Shown here piece by piece: positions 17,307 to 27,196 of a stretch of 52,507 nt of DNA. The stretch comes from Bacteroidota bacterium (GTDB taxonomy: Bacteria > Bacteroidota > Bacteroidia > JABEUT01). The notes below the pieces were generated by a model, which made no database searches, had not been told where the DNA came from, and saw only the letters and a list, made by a program, of their open reading frames with translations. The first letter of the stretch is position 1. The number at the start of each line of letters is the position of its first letter. The stretch is from NCBI GenBank assembly GCA_013289475.1, contig JABCZW010000014.1, forward strand, positions 1-52,507, given 5' to 3'. A program made the position numbers and the translations under genes.

Positions 17307-19706
17307 TTAATTAATGAATAGAAGTTTGGCAACCTTTGTTTGGCTACCATCTGGGCTGGCACAAAAAACAAGATAAACGCCAGTCTGTACACGCTTTCCA
17401 TCAAAATTATCGCCGTTCCATATTGCTTGTCCGCCCAATGCAGTTGTATGGTAAACCAATTCGCCGTTTACCGTGGTTATTCTTACATCGGCATTCGTAA
17501 CCAGGTTTTTAATTGCAATAGGGCCCGAATAATCATGCGGTACCGGGTCCGGGTAAGCGTATATATTGCCAAATGATGTTAAGCCTTCTGTGGCAGTGCC
17601 TTTAAAAGAAACAATTCCTTTGTCGGTACCAAAAAATACTTCGCCATTATTAGGGTTAATAACTATAGATACTATGTTGTTTGAAAGCAAGGGACTGTTT
17701 GATGAAGTGAAATTATATATCTGTTGTGTTCCGTCTGCCGACATTAGAAATACGCCTCCACTTTGTGTGCCGATCCACTTAAGGTTAGCGCCGTCAATAG
17801 CAATTACTGTAGTCGCCTGATTTTGCATCAGGTACTGCGTGTACCCGTTTTGGGTAACATAAACAGGTTGTGCATCCCAATCGTGGTTGCCATCCAATAC
17901 ATTATCGGGAGAATAAAAAACAACTACTCGCTGGTCGGTACCCACCCAAATTGATCCATTTTTATCTTCAACCAGGCATGATACATTTAAATCAGGAAGG
18001 CCTCCATTACCAACAGTGGTAGTTATAAGATGTGTATTGTTACTGTTCGGAGCAGCAAAAGTTCCACCATCCTGGTAAACCAAAATACCCTGTGAAGCAG
18101 GGGGGCCATTAAATATCATCCATTTAGCCTGGCTTTGGGTTATGTATACAGAATTTACTGTTACGCCCTGAGGCATCTGCGCCCCAAAATCGAAGGCCTC
18201 CCACGTAAGGTTAGGCTTTTCTACTGCCAGGTATTTTGAAGCTGCCGAGGCACTGGTTACCCATAAATTGCCAAGGGTATCATATGCTGCACTACCTATA
18301 CGATAATCTCCGGGATTGCCAATAACGGGTTGTATACTGTAACCGGTATTAGAATCTTTCCAGACATGCGTAATGTTATTATTGTTAAACTCAACTAGCC
18401 CCTCGATCCAACTGCCGGCAAATGCATGCAGGGGCTTCCAAGGGTCAATTGCTAAACAAACAAGGTCAGTTATGCCGGGTATAGGAATATATTTCCAATT
18501 GCCGTTTTCAAGTACCGAAGCTCCCGTACTGTTATAAGTTTGAGTAAAATTTGCATCGTATGCACCTGAAACTACCCAGAGATCATTATTACTAATCGCC
18601 ATATTAAATACCTGATTAGTATATGGCCCCTGAGGGGTAAAGATATTGCTAATAGAAGTATTGGTTTTTACAAGTCCGTATACCCCATCGGCAATCCATG
18701 CATTTGAGTTAGCATCAAGTATGCCGTCATTTGCAGATATTCCGACGCTTCCTGAAGTGAGATTGTAGTTTCCAACAATCTTAAATAGATTATTAGTCGA
18801 AGGATCAACAGCTATCAGGTAAGGTCCGATAGATGCTACTAGAATGTTTTTAGTCCCAACCGCTGATGTTTCCAGTGAACCAAGCGTCATTCCACCATCA
18901 AGTATGCGCCCAAATGTCAAATCGTTAAAAATATAATGGCTCCAATGACCTTTGCTATAAACAAATACAGTATCCCTACCTGTTGCATAATTGGTAAGTA
19001 AATTTGAAAAACATGTATATAATGAGTCGTTTATAGATACAACAGAGTTATAAATACCGACCGGCAAAACAGTGTTGGGGATTTTATGCCAATCGTTATA
19101 GTTATTAAGATTAGGATCATTGAATGAAGCCTTATAAATACCATTATCAGTTGCAGCAAAAATAGAATCATTGAATAAAGTTATACCGCGTACATTAAGT
19201 GCAGAGCCCAATGTGCCAAAATAGTAAGTGTTTAAAATAACATTCTGGGTAAGGTCAATTTGCATTATTCCCTGTCCGCAACCTACTAATGCATAATTAG
19301 TACCCGGCGGAAAGTAAATACAGTTTATAGCTTTACTACCCTGTAACGAACTGTTTTTAAGGTCAGCTATGTTGACAATGGTCTTATTATGTAAAATATC
19401 GATGTTGCCATTTGAGTAACCAATTACAAGTGCATTAGCAGTATTGCTGTACCGGGCTACGGTGGGCCCTACATCAGAAAGCCCTGTAACTTTATTAAGC
19501 TTTTCAATTGAATTATCAGATAAGCTATAAGAAAACACTCCTGACCCTGCGACACAATAGACAACATTTTGCCCCATTGTTACTGTTGTACCGCTTCGAT
19601 ACGATAAATAGTCTTTCCATGCCCCTAAAGGAACATCTTGAGCTTTAGCTGAAATATCAACCAGCAAAAAAGAGACTAAACAGAGGTACAGTGACTTCAT
19701 TCCCAT
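17307..19706 (-). CDS. porZ: PorZ-like T9SS surface protein with beta-propellers
   Basis: This 799-residue exported protein has a signal peptide ending near SAKAQ (residue 22). It begins with WKDYLSYRSGTTVTMGQNVV, resembling the start of PorZ, then carries many propeller-type repeats of the two-component-regulator kind (for example IWVGTDQRVVVFYS and FFGTDKGIVSF), and ends with a C-terminal sorting-like domain having a FDGKRVQTGVYLVF core. PorZ takes part in the attachment complex of type IX secretion, delivering anionic lipopolysaccharide to the sortase. The recO neighbour supports the assignment. A generic propeller protein with a sorting domain remains the alternative. Confidence 0.78.
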   Translation of the reverse strand: MGMKSLYLCLVSFLLVDISAKAQDVPLGAWKDYLSYRSGTTVTMGQNVVYCVAGSGVFSYSLSDNSIEKLNKVTGLSDVGPTVARYSNTANALVIGYSNGNIDILHNKTIVNIADLKNSSLQGSKAINCIYFPPGTNYALVGCGQGIMQIDLTQNVILNTYYFGTLGSALNVRGITLFNDSIFAATDNGIYKASFNDPNLNNYNDWHKIPNTVLPVGIYNSVVSINDSLYTCFSNLLTNYATGRDTVFVYSKGHWSHYIFNDLTFGRILDGGMTLGSLETSAVGTKNILVASIGPYLIAVDPSTNNLFKIVGNYNLTSGSVGISANDGILDANSNAWIADGVYGLVKTNTSISNIFTPQGPYTNQVFNMAISNNDLWVVSGAYDANFTQTYNSTGASVLENGNWKYIPIPGITDLVCLAIDPWKPLHAFAGSWIEGLVEFNNNNITHVWKDSNTGYSIQPVIGNPGDYRIGSAAYDTLGNLWVTSASAASKYLAVEKPNLTWEAFDFGAQMPQGVTVNSVYITQSQAKWMIFNGPPASQGILVYQDGGTFAAPNSNNTHLITTTVGNGGLPDLNVSCLVEDKNGSIWVGTDQRVVVFYSPDNVLDGNHDWDAQPVYVTQNGYTQYLMQNQATTVIAIDGANLKWIGTQSGGVFLMSADGTQQIYNFTSSNSPLLSNNIVSIVINPNNGEVFFGTDKGIVSFKGTATEGLTSFGNIYAYPDPVPHDYSGPIAIKNLVTNADVRITTVNGELVYHTTALGGQAIWNGDNFDGKRVQTGVYLVFCASPDGSQTKVAKLLFIN

Positions 19707-19806
19707 TATAATCTACAAAAATAACAGATAATCGGCGCTTTTAGTATGTAATGCAATAAATATTATTTGTATTGGAAGCCTTTCGGGTGCAGTTTATAAT
19801 AATCAG

Positions 19807-19814
19807 TATTTTTG
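19807..19814 (+). promoter_or_regulatory. Candidate -7 promoter box for the GlmU-like gene
   Basis: TATTTTTG matches the Bacteroidota -7 consensus and ends 21 bases before the ATG at 19836. It lies in the divergent spacer shared with the porZ-like gene. Confidence 0.45.
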
Positions 19815-19835
19815 CCTGTGTAATAAAGTTTTTCA

Positions 19836-20993
19836 ATGAATTATATCCTTTTTGATGATGCTGTTGTAAGAGAGCATCTTTTGCCGCTAACCTTTACAAG
19901 GCCCGTTTGTGATATTCGTATTGGCATTTTAACCATACGTGAAAAATGGGAACATGAATTGAAACAAAAAATTTCAGTAAAGACTGAAGAATATTTGTCA
20001 ACAAAGTATCCTGAACAGATTTCGAAGAGTGGTGGTAATATATGGATCAATAGTTCAGTGCTTCCCTCTGCAAGTTTAATAGTGGCAATTAAAAAACTTA
20101 AAGAGAATGAAGCTATTACCACTGGCAATATCATCATTGCATCAAAAGGGAAAGATAAAAACGTAAAATTGATTCAGTGGAAAGGAGATAGACTATTCAG
20201 AGTTGAAAAACTTTGGGATATTTTCTCGAAAAACGGACAAGCCATTGAAGATGATTATATCCGTTTAACAAAAGGCAAAAAATCAGCTAAGCCATCTTCT
20301 ACAAATACATTAATAGGCAAAAGAATATTTATTGAAAAAGGTGCCAAACTTGAATGTGCCATTTTAAATTCCACTTCTGGCCCTATATATATAGGTAAAA
20401 ATGCCGAGGTAATGGAAGGAGCAATTTTAAAAGGCCCTATTGCTTTAGGTGAAGAGAGCGTAATAAAGGCAGGTGCAAAAATATACGGACCGACTACAGT
20501 TGGCCCTCATTCTAAAGTAGGCGGCGAGATAAATAATTCCGTAATATTTGGGTATTCGAACAAAGGGCATGATGGCTTCCTGGGTAATTCAGTAATAGGT
20601 GAGTGGTGTAATTTGGGTGCCGATACCAATAATTCAAACTTAAAGAATAATTATTCAGAGGTAAAACTTTGGGATTATGCGGAAAGTAAACCTGTTTCTA
20701 CCAAGCTTACTTTTTGTGGCCTTATAATGGGCGACCATTCTAAGTGTAGTATTAATACTATGTTCAATACAGGTACTGTGGTAGGGGTAAGCGCCAATAT
20801 ATATGGTGGCAATTTTCCTCCCAAGTTTATTCCGTCATTCAGCTGGGGCGGAGCCGATGGTTTTGCTACTTATCAACTTGACAAAGCCTGTGAAACAGCG
20901 GAGCGGGTTTTTGAACGCAGGCATAAAAAGTTCGATAAATTAGAAAAGGCGATACTGGCAAAAGTATTTAACCTGGAAGCTAAGTACCGCTAG
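19836..20993 (+). CDS. GlmU-like bifunctional sugar-phosphate nucleotidyltransferase/acyltransferase
   Basis: This 385-residue protein starts YILFDDAVVREHLLPLTFTR and continues PVCDIRIGILTIREKWE, the signature of the alternative bacterial GlmU family (TIGR03991-type). The C-terminal half is a left-handed beta helix of hexapeptide repeats (IYIGKNAEVMEGAILKGPIA, then GEESVIKAGAKIYGPTTVG). Family members are thought to make UDP-GlcNAc by acetyltransfer and uridylyltransfer, but the N-terminal half lacks the canonical GxGTRM loop at its start, so activity is an inference. The next gene downstream is convergent. Confidence 0.85.
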   Translation: MNYILFDDAVVREHLLPLTFTRPVCDIRIGILTIREKWEHELKQKISVKTEEYLSTKYPEQISKSGGNIWINSSVLPSASLIVAIKKLKENEAITTGNIIIASKGKDKNVKLIQWKGDRLFRVEKLWDIFSKNGQAIEDDYIRLTKGKKSAKPSSTNTLIGKRIFIEKGAKLECAILNSTSGPIYIGKNAEVMEGAILKGPIALGEESVIKAGAKIYGPTTVGPHSKVGGEINNSVIFGYSNKGHDGFLGNSVIGEWCNLGADTNNSNLKNNYSEVKLWDYAESKPVSTKLTFCGLIMGDHSKCSINTMFNTGTVVGVSANIYGGNFPPKFIPSFSWGGADGFATYQLDKACETAERVFERRHKKFDKLEKAILAKVFNLEAKYR

Positions 20994-20999
20994 GAGCAA

Positions 21000-21188
21000 T
21001 TACCAGTCCTTCTTTTTCTTTTGCTTGTCATGGAACCCGTAAGGACAATGTTTGCAACCATTCTGGCAACAATAACCACGCTTTAAATGGTAGGCTTCGG
21101 TAAAAACCTTATATCCATCCTCGTTATAGTAAAAATCAATCCCTTCTTTAAGGTCTTTACTAAATGGATTATCGTTATCAGAAGCCAA
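21000..21188 (-). CDS. DUF5522 small cysteine-rich protein
   Basis: This 62-residue protein has the DUF5522 core: YYNEDGYKVFTEAYHLKRGY followed by CCQNGCKHCPYGF. The cluster of four cysteines and a histidine looks like a metal-binding site, but no function is established for the family. The C terminus is lysine-rich. It is downstream of the hypothetical membrane protein on the same strand (21-base gap) and faces the GlmU-like gene. Confidence 0.85.
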   Translation of the reverse strand: MASDNDNPFSKDLKEGIDFYYNEDGYKVFTEAYHLKRGYCCQNGCKHCPYGFHDKQKKKKDW

Positions 21189-21209
21189 CTGTAAGAGAAA
21201 TGGATTGTT

Positions 21210-21773
21210 TTATACTTTTCTAAAGTACCAGGCAAGCCATACTCCGCACAGTCCCCATTCCATAAAGGTATCAACTACTTCCCCTTTTATAAAATGCCAT
21301 GGAAACTGCATCCAATTCCATTCGAGAAGATATGAATTGAGGGCTACGATAAAGCCAATGAGCATTACTGCCCACCAGCGCATGAAAAATGTTTTGAGCT
21401 TGTCTTTCGACATAGCAAGTAATATAACGGCAGCCATAACTGCAAGTAAATCTATTACTAACCCTGTAATCATTTGGCAAGGGTTCATTACTTTTCCTCC
21501 CTTACCGTATATAATCATAGCAAAGGGTTTTCCTTCGTTTTTCTTATTCATATAGTTGCCATCTTTCCACATTCCAATGTTACGATTGTCAACCCCGGGA
21601 ATTTCATAGACGCCAGTTTCTAATGAAGAGCTATTGAGTACATTCAGAATAGTGTCTTGTTTTGGCGTATAACGCATTGAGTGTGTATGTACCGGCAAAA
21701 ACATCCAGGATAAAGCCGACCAAACAAAAATGATAATTGCTCCTACTAATGATGCTATGATAAATTTTTTCAT
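21210..21773 (-). CDS. Hypothetical membrane protein
   Basis: The family is not recognised with certainty. This 187-residue protein has a first membrane helix (KKFIIASLVGAIIIFVWSAL), a polar segment of about 75 residues, then helices near residues 100-120, 130-148 and 165-183 (MITGLVIDLLAVMAAVILLA, then FMRWWAVMLIGFIVALNSYL, then MEWGLCGVWLAWYF). The order of short N-terminal helix, extracytoplasmic domain and three helices suggests an inner-membrane protein of unknown role. A TAnnTTTG box is not obvious upstream. Confidence 0.7.
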   Translation of the reverse strand: MKKFIIASLVGAIIIFVWSALSWMFLPVHTHSMRYTPKQDTILNVLNSSSLETGVYEIPGVDNRNIGMWKDGNYMNKKNEGKPFAMIIYGKGGKVMNPCQMITGLVIDLLAVMAAVILLAMSKDKLKTFFMRWWAVMLIGFIVALNSYLLEWNWMQFPWHFIKGEVVDTFMEWGLCGVWLAWYFRKV

Positions 21774-21860
21774 GATTAAGGTTGATTTTATTTAGTAAAT
21801 ATATGATTATTAACAGAATCATTCTTTTTCCATCTTTGCATATTGTAATTCTTAAGTGCG

Positions 21861-22664
21861 ATGAAAATATCAATTGTAGGATGCGGTAATATGGGCTTGG
21901 CTTATGCCCGTTCGTTTCTTAAATATAATTTGGTTAGCCGGGAAGATCTGTTACTTGTCGAGAAAAATGAATTACGTAAAGAAGCTTTGGAGAAGCTTGT
22001 TATTGGTAAAGTTGTACCGCAGGTCAATAATACAATTTCCGGTTACGATATTATTATACTGGCCGTTAAACCACAAGATTTTGTGGCAATATGTGAAGAT
22101 CTAAAGAATTCTCTTGGCCCTAAAAATATAATCTTGTCTATTATGGCAGGAATTTCAATTAAACAACTCGAAGAAAGGCTTGACCATAAAGTAATAGTGC
22201 GTGCCATGCCAAATTCCCCGGCACAATTGGGGATGGGTATGACCGCTTTTACTTCTGCTAAAGAAATGACCATAGAACAGTTAAAGAAGGCTGAAAACCT
22301 TTTAGGCAGTACAGGCAGAACGGTCTTTTTTGAAGATGAAAACCTATTGGATGCTGTTACGGCTTTAAGTGGTAGTGGGCCGGCATACTTTTTCTATATT
22401 GTTAAGTATATGATTGAAGCCGGTATAAAAATGGGAATAGAGCCTTCAGTTGCATCGCTGCTGGTTAAGCAAACTATGATAGGCTCTTTTGAGCTGGTAA
22501 ATAATGCCACGCAAAATCTCGACGAGCTGATTGCTGCAGTTAAATCGAAGGGGGGTACTACCGAAGCTGCTTTAAAGGAGTTTCAAGAGGGGGAGTTAGG
22601 CGAAACACTTATGAGAGGTATATTGGCTGCTGAAAAAAGAGCAAAAGAACTGTCAAAAAGTTAA
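21861..22664 (+). CDS. proC: Pyrroline-5-carboxylate reductase
   Basis: This 267-residue enzyme catalyses the last step of proline synthesis, reducing pyrroline-5-carboxylate with NAD(P)H. The N-terminal Rossmann motif is ISIVGCGNMGLAYARSFL, followed by VKPQDF, RAMPNSPAQLGMGMTAF and the C-terminal signature ALSGSGPAYFFYIVKYMIEA and KGGTTEAALKEF. It is complete and of family length. Its stop overlaps the stop of the convergent T9SS gene by four bases. Confidence 0.97.
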   Translation: MKISIVGCGNMGLAYARSFLKYNLVSREDLLLVEKNELRKEALEKLVIGKVVPQVNNTISGYDIIILAVKPQDFVAICEDLKNSLGPKNIILSIMAGISIKQLEERLDHKVIVRAMPNSPAQLGMGMTAFTSAKEMTIEQLKKAENLLGSTGRTVFFEDENLLDAVTALSGSGPAYFFYIVKYMIEAGIKMGIEPSVASLLVKQTMIGSFELVNNATQNLDELIAAVKSKGGTTEAALKEFQEGELGETLMRGILAAEKRAKELSKS

Positions 22665-25195
22665 TTGGTTTTTATTATTTTCTGGCAAGTATAGGGTGCA
22701 TTATTTTTATTAATGCGTAGCAAGTATTCTCCTGAAGACAGATTACTTATATCAATAGTATTGCTATTGTTTTTGAGCGGTATTGATTTTATTTCTTCTC
22801 CCGATGTATTATAAATAACTAATGAATAATTACCTTCTGCAGAAGGTAATAATATATGCACCTCATTGGAGGTGGGATTTGGAAATACTTTAACTGATGC
22901 TATAGGGTGTGTTATGTTTTTAACTCCAACAGCCAGATCTGAAAGGTCGCGTTTGTAAATGCCATGCCCATGTGTAAAGGCATATAGATACCTGTCACTT
23001 GGTGAAACCAGTAAGTCAAACACCATAGCTGCATCCGGGAATCCGTTGTCATAAGTTGTCCATGTTGCCCCTTTGTCAGATGATACAAACATGCCGAAAT
23101 CGCAACCGGCATAAATAAAATTAGGATCAAGGGGATCAACCGTAATACATTCAAACGGCATATCGGGCAGACTGGTACTTATATCCGTCCATGTTTTCCC
23201 GGCATTGCTCGATTTATAGATATGCCCTCCTCCAAAACCAGAGAATACAATATATAACTCATTACTATTGCTTGGGTTCACTGCAATTCTTCTCGGGTAA
23301 CGGTTAGGCAATCCGGCAGATATGTCTTTTAGTGTATTGCCATCGTCGGCACTTGAATATATTTTGAATGCATTTAATGAATCCGGTGCTGTTGCAAAAT
23401 AAACCGAATCGGGGTTAGTGTATGACGCTGCAATAGTCATGATATAGGCGCCATTATTGACAGGGTTATTACCCATAAAACTCCATGTAAAGCCACCATC
23501 CATTGATTGTTGTAATCCCTGGCCACCAGCGTACATGTATTGTGTATTAGAATAGCAAATAATATAAGGAGCGAGAAATGCTGCGTAGTTTGGTGATGCG
23601 GCATTATCAACATTGGTAAGTATTTGTTGCGTAAAATTATTTCCCTGGTCAGTTGATGAATATACATTCAAATACTGGTATGCACCAAATTGGTTATAAT
23701 CGTTGGTATGGTCAATGGCATTATAACAGCCATCGCCTCCAATAACCGGGTACCAGGTTTGGCTTCCATAATACTTTATTACATAATTATCTTGCAGTCC
23801 ACTTAGTAAAACTGTTGTATCGGTTGATGAAATGCTACCTATATATGATTGTGTGGTATTATATCCCCCATTACAGTCATAATAATTTAATCCGAAGTTA
23901 TTGGAACGGAAAAGGCCCCCATCAGTTATAACATAAACCTTGTTAGGGTCTTTGGGGTTGACTAAAATATTATGCACATCGGAATGGAAAGAATAGCTGG
24001 TATCTGTAAGATCGCTGAAGTTAACTCCGCCGTCCGCGGATTGGAACATATCAACTCCGCCGACAAGTATGTTGTTGGGATTATGCGGTTGAACGGCTAT
24101 GCCTCTGCAATACCATCCCTGGTATGATGCCTCATCGGTAGTAGATTGTTGCATCCACGTTTGCCCTTTATCTGTTGAAAGAAAGAATCCAACCGAGTTA
24201 TAAACGTCGCAAATGTGGGCATACATAGTATCGTTGTTGCTGGGGCTGGTTCCGAATGTTACCCGGCCATTATATGTTGTCGTAGGCAAGCCACTTGTTA
24301 CAGCGGTCCAGGTTGCACCACTGTTTGTTGTGCGGTATACACCATGTATGGTACTTCCGTAATTACCCACACCGCATAACAAAATGTTAGTATCTACATT
24401 ATGCATTTGCAGGTCCATGGCCATACCCAGATTTAAGATTTTTGTCCAGCTGGTACCGGCATCCATAGATTTATATACGCCTTCGGTTGTTCCGGCGTAA
24501 ACTACTTTTGGGTTTAAGGGATTAATAACAATATCCCATATACCCCTGTTTTGCTGATAACTCCAATTGATCGACTGTGTCCATGTTTTACCTCCATCAA
24601 TTGATTTAAACAACCCCATTCCGTAAGAACCCCGTGTAGGGCGGATAGCAACAATACCTTGCGAATAAGTACTATCGCTATATACTTCACCTGTGCCAAT
24701 ATACATTTCGTTTTTATTGAGCGGGTTAATGGCAATACTACTCACGCCCAATACAGGAAAACCTATCGGAACATAAGTCCATGCATTTGTACCTATTCCA
24801 CCTGTCGTTGATTTCCATAAGCCCCCGCCGGCAGAACCTAACCAAATCGTTGCCGTATCTGTCGGGTCAAAGGCTATTGATATAGTACGTCCGCCCATAT
24901 TCATTGGTCCCATACTTTGCCATGAGGTAGCTGATTCGGCGTGCTTTGTATTGTTAGTATTTGCCTTGTACCAGGCAATTGCTTTACAATAAGCATCAGC
25001 AGGTATAGTTTTATTGGGAAATGAAGCGGCAGTATTTAAAAATTGCAAAGCATCTAAAGCAAATGAATGGGTTTCCTTGCTTTCATGAAGTTTCGACTTA
25101 TTACCGGTTTGTTTTTCTACAGTACCTGTTTTGAAATACCCAAAGCAAATAATTGCCACAACAATTGTGGTAAATAAGTAAATTTTATTCTTCAT
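22661..25195 (-). CDS. T9SS-exported sortilin/VPS10-like beta-propeller protein
   Basis: This 844-residue exported protein has an N-terminal signal/anchor (KIYLFTTIVVAIICFGYF), then a long run of BNR/VPS10-like blades with SSDDGNTL, SIDGGKTWTQS, STDKGQTWMQQ and similar Asp-box strings, including LFKSIDGGKTW and IYKSSNAGKTWTDIS. The end is a type A T9SS sorting domain (KVFPNPTSNEVHILLPSAEG, then YSLVIYNTSGEEIKSIPL). The Asp-box fold suggests carbohydrate or peptide binding or hydrolysis at the cell surface, but no catalytic residues are evident. It converges on proC. Confidence 0.87.
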   Translation of the reverse strand: MKNKIYLFTTIVVAIICFGYFKTGTVEKQTGNKSKLHESKETHSFALDALQFLNTAASFPNKTIPADAYCKAIAWYKANTNNTKHAESATSWQSMGPMNMGGRTISIAFDPTDTATIWLGSAGGGLWKSTTGGIGTNAWTYVPIGFPVLGVSSIAINPLNKNEMYIGTGEVYSDSTYSQGIVAIRPTRGSYGMGLFKSIDGGKTWTQSINWSYQQNRGIWDIVINPLNPKVVYAGTTEGVYKSMDAGTSWTKILNLGMAMDLQMHNVDTNILLCGVGNYGSTIHGVYRTTNSGATWTAVTSGLPTTTYNGRVTFGTSPSNNDTMYAHICDVYNSVGFFLSTDKGQTWMQQSTTDEASYQGWYCRGIAVQPHNPNNILVGGVDMFQSADGGVNFSDLTDTSYSFHSDVHNILVNPKDPNKVYVITDGGLFRSNNFGLNYYDCNGGYNTTQSYIGSISSTDTTVLLSGLQDNYVIKYYGSQTWYPVIGGDGCYNAIDHTNDYNQFGAYQYLNVYSSTDQGNNFTQQILTNVDNAASPNYAAFLAPYIICYSNTQYMYAGGQGLQQSMDGGFTWSFMGNNPVNNGAYIMTIAASYTNPDSVYFATAPDSLNAFKIYSSADDGNTLKDISAGLPNRYPRRIAVNPSNSNELYIVFSGFGGGHIYKSSNAGKTWTDISTSLPDMPFECITVDPLDPNFIYAGCDFGMFVSSDKGATWTTYDNGFPDAAMVFDLLVSPSDRYLYAFTHGHGIYKRDLSDLAVGVKNITHPIASVKVFPNPTSNEVHILLPSAEGNYSLVIYNTSGEEIKSIPLKNNSNTIDISNLSSGEYLLRINKNNAPYTCQKIIKTN

Positions 25196-25436
25196 AGCAA
25201 TCTAAATTGTTTAGTTCAAATGAATTAGCATAAACTAAAATAATAATATTTCCTGTCTTTTCAAATTATTGAGAGAGTTTTGCAATTGGAAATATTGTGG
25301 TTGTGGCCCCGCCAGGATTAGAGCTTTTTTGCAAATATAGCTGGTTGCCAATAACAAGCACAAATCATTGAAAAGTTGGCGAGACATGGGTGAAGCGCTT
25401 GTAGTATAGGTGTATCTAAAGCCTGAACCTTTATTC

Positions 25437-26246
25437 TTAAGCTAACTCACAAGATTGCCCACCTGACAAGAATGCAATTCCCGGAACAGCCGCTGGAACA
25501 GATCGTAAAAAGCACCTAATAGTGGTATCAGCTATTTCTTCAGCTGTTTCCTGGCTTGGACAAGTCAATCCAGGGAGTACCATATTGGGCTTCAGTATTA
25601 TACCTTCGAGCATAACGCGTTGTGTATAAAGATGTTTGAAAACAATTCTCAAAGTATCTTCAGTTACATCACTGCATCTTGAAAGGTTATGATTACCTTC
25701 CATTAGTACCTCTGGTTCTATTATTGGAACTAATCCGGCTTCCTGACATAATGCTGCATAACGAGCCAGTGCCTGTGCGTTTGCATCAATACAGCCTCTA
25801 GTTGGAAGCTTTTCATCCATAGCAATTACGGCACGCCATTTGGCAAAGCGTGCGCCCATTTCAAAATACTCGGCCAAGCGGTCGCGTAATTTATCCAAGC
25901 CTTCTGTTATTTTCTCTCCCGGATGAGCTGCCATATCTTTTGCACCAATATCAACTTTGATGCCTGGAATGATCCCTATATCGGAGATAGCTTTAACAAA
26001 AGGAGTGTCATCCTGCTTTTTCTGCCGGATAGTCTCATCATAGAGTATCATCCCGCTGATGCACTTATTAATATTTGGTGTGGTTATAATGAGTTCCCGG
26101 TAAGCCCGTCGAGTATTTTCATTCTCGGTAATACCAAACTTGGCAAATCGTTTGTTGCAAGTAAGAGTACTTTCATCCATGGCAATCAGGCCCTTACCGT
26201 CTTCAACTAATGCTTTTGCGGTACTGATGAGTTTTTGTATATCCAT
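25437..26246 (-). pseudogene. Class I fructose-bisphosphate aldolase, C-terminally truncated
   Basis: This 269-residue frame matches class I aldolases from the start through FLSGGQS. Present are Asp24 (IAMDES), Lys136 (RFAKWR), Glu177 (IIEPEVL) and the Schiff-base Lys219 (GIILKPNM). It then ends as SCELA-stop, whereas family members run about 65-75 residues further, through the phosphate-binding arginine of the SFSYGRALQAP region and a C-terminal tyrosine. No continuation is evident in other frames of the 240-base spacer that follows. It is either a pseudogene from a 3' deletion or an inactive or altered short form. All catalytic lysines remain, so expression could persist. Confidence 0.8.
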
Positions 26247-26318
26247 ATTATGCTATTCTATTTCAAGTTCTCGCTTTCTGAATGGTAATTGTTGCCTTTA
26301 TGACAAAATATAACGATG

Positions 26319-26978
26319 TTATTTTGAAGCTGTTTTAAATTTTTCGGGAAACTGCTTGACAATGCCATCGGTAAGCATATCTGACATCTTTAGAATTTCA
26401 TCATGGACCTTATCAAATGCAATAACATCAGCATCATAATCTTTTTTCACGCGTTGGATTGCTTCATCAGTTGTTAGTTTAAGGTGGTCATCCATCATTA
26501 ATTTCATATTAGCTAATGCCCAATTAGGGTTTGCTTTACTTAGGAATTCAGATATCTCATCAGCGTTTGAATACCATCTCTTATTCGCCTCATCAAGAGC
26601 AGCGGTATTTCCCGCTTTAGCTGCTTTAACCACATCAGCCGAGATATTAATATGTTCTTTAAGTAATACTGTTAGTTTATTGCCCGCCGCTTCTCCATAG
26701 TAGGGCTTAATAGCATTGCCAATATCAACTTGATTTTGAAGAAGGCGTTTTACCGCCTGATCTGCTCCTGGGAGACCGTCAACAAGACAAAAGATAACGT
26801 TGCGCGTCCATGTAATATGCTCTTCCCATAGTTTACGCATGTTTGCATTAAGGGTAGCAGTATTTTCTATAGATGTAGCTGCTTTTCTTTCCATTTTCAC
26901 TTGTCCGAATAAAGGTTTAAAAACAATCACTGCAATCACTAATAAGGTTGCAGATAATAATAATATTACTTTTTTCAT
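26319..26978 (-). CDS. Exported helical protein of unknown function, possible metal-binding helical bundle
   Basis: This 219-residue protein has an N-terminal signal/anchor helix (VILLLSATLLVIAVIVFKPL). The remainder is helical and carries a histidine in each of four helices: LWEEHITWTR, LLKEHINIS, MMDDHLKLT and KVHDEILKMS. Blocks such as NVIFCLVDGLPGADQAVKRL and GIVKQFPEKF are shared with a widespread, functionally undefined family in Bacteria that I know under inconsistent labels. The His/Glu pattern suggests metal or cofactor binding, but that is inference. It lies downstream of no obvious partner. Confidence 0.7.
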   Translation of the reverse strand: MKKVILLLSATLLVIAVIVFKPLFGQVKMERKAATSIENTATLNANMRKLWEEHITWTRNVIFCLVDGLPGADQAVKRLLQNQVDIGNAIKPYYGEAAGNKLTVLLKEHINISADVVKAAKAGNTAALDEANKRWYSNADEISEFLSKANPNWALANMKLMMDDHLKLTTDEAIQRVKKDYDADVIAFDKVHDEILKMSDMLTDGIVKQFPEKFKTASK

Positions 26979-27196
26979 TTTAATGTGTTTTACTTTGCGA
27001 ATGAATTTTCACAACGCAGCAAAAATGGATGTGTTGCATCGCAATCTTATTACACAATTATGGGAAATCTTTATACATATCGCAGCACGTAATGAATTCT
27101 TGCCCTATGAATGGTATAACAAATTACCGGAATCATGTAACATCCACAAAATAACTACATCCCATCTTTGCCTCATGGAATAACTACATTTTAAAA

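Noticed and set aside
26800..27183. 127-residue plus-strand frame
   Set aside because: It is antisense to the exported helical protein over half its length, has no recognisable domain, and lies across that gene's promoter region.
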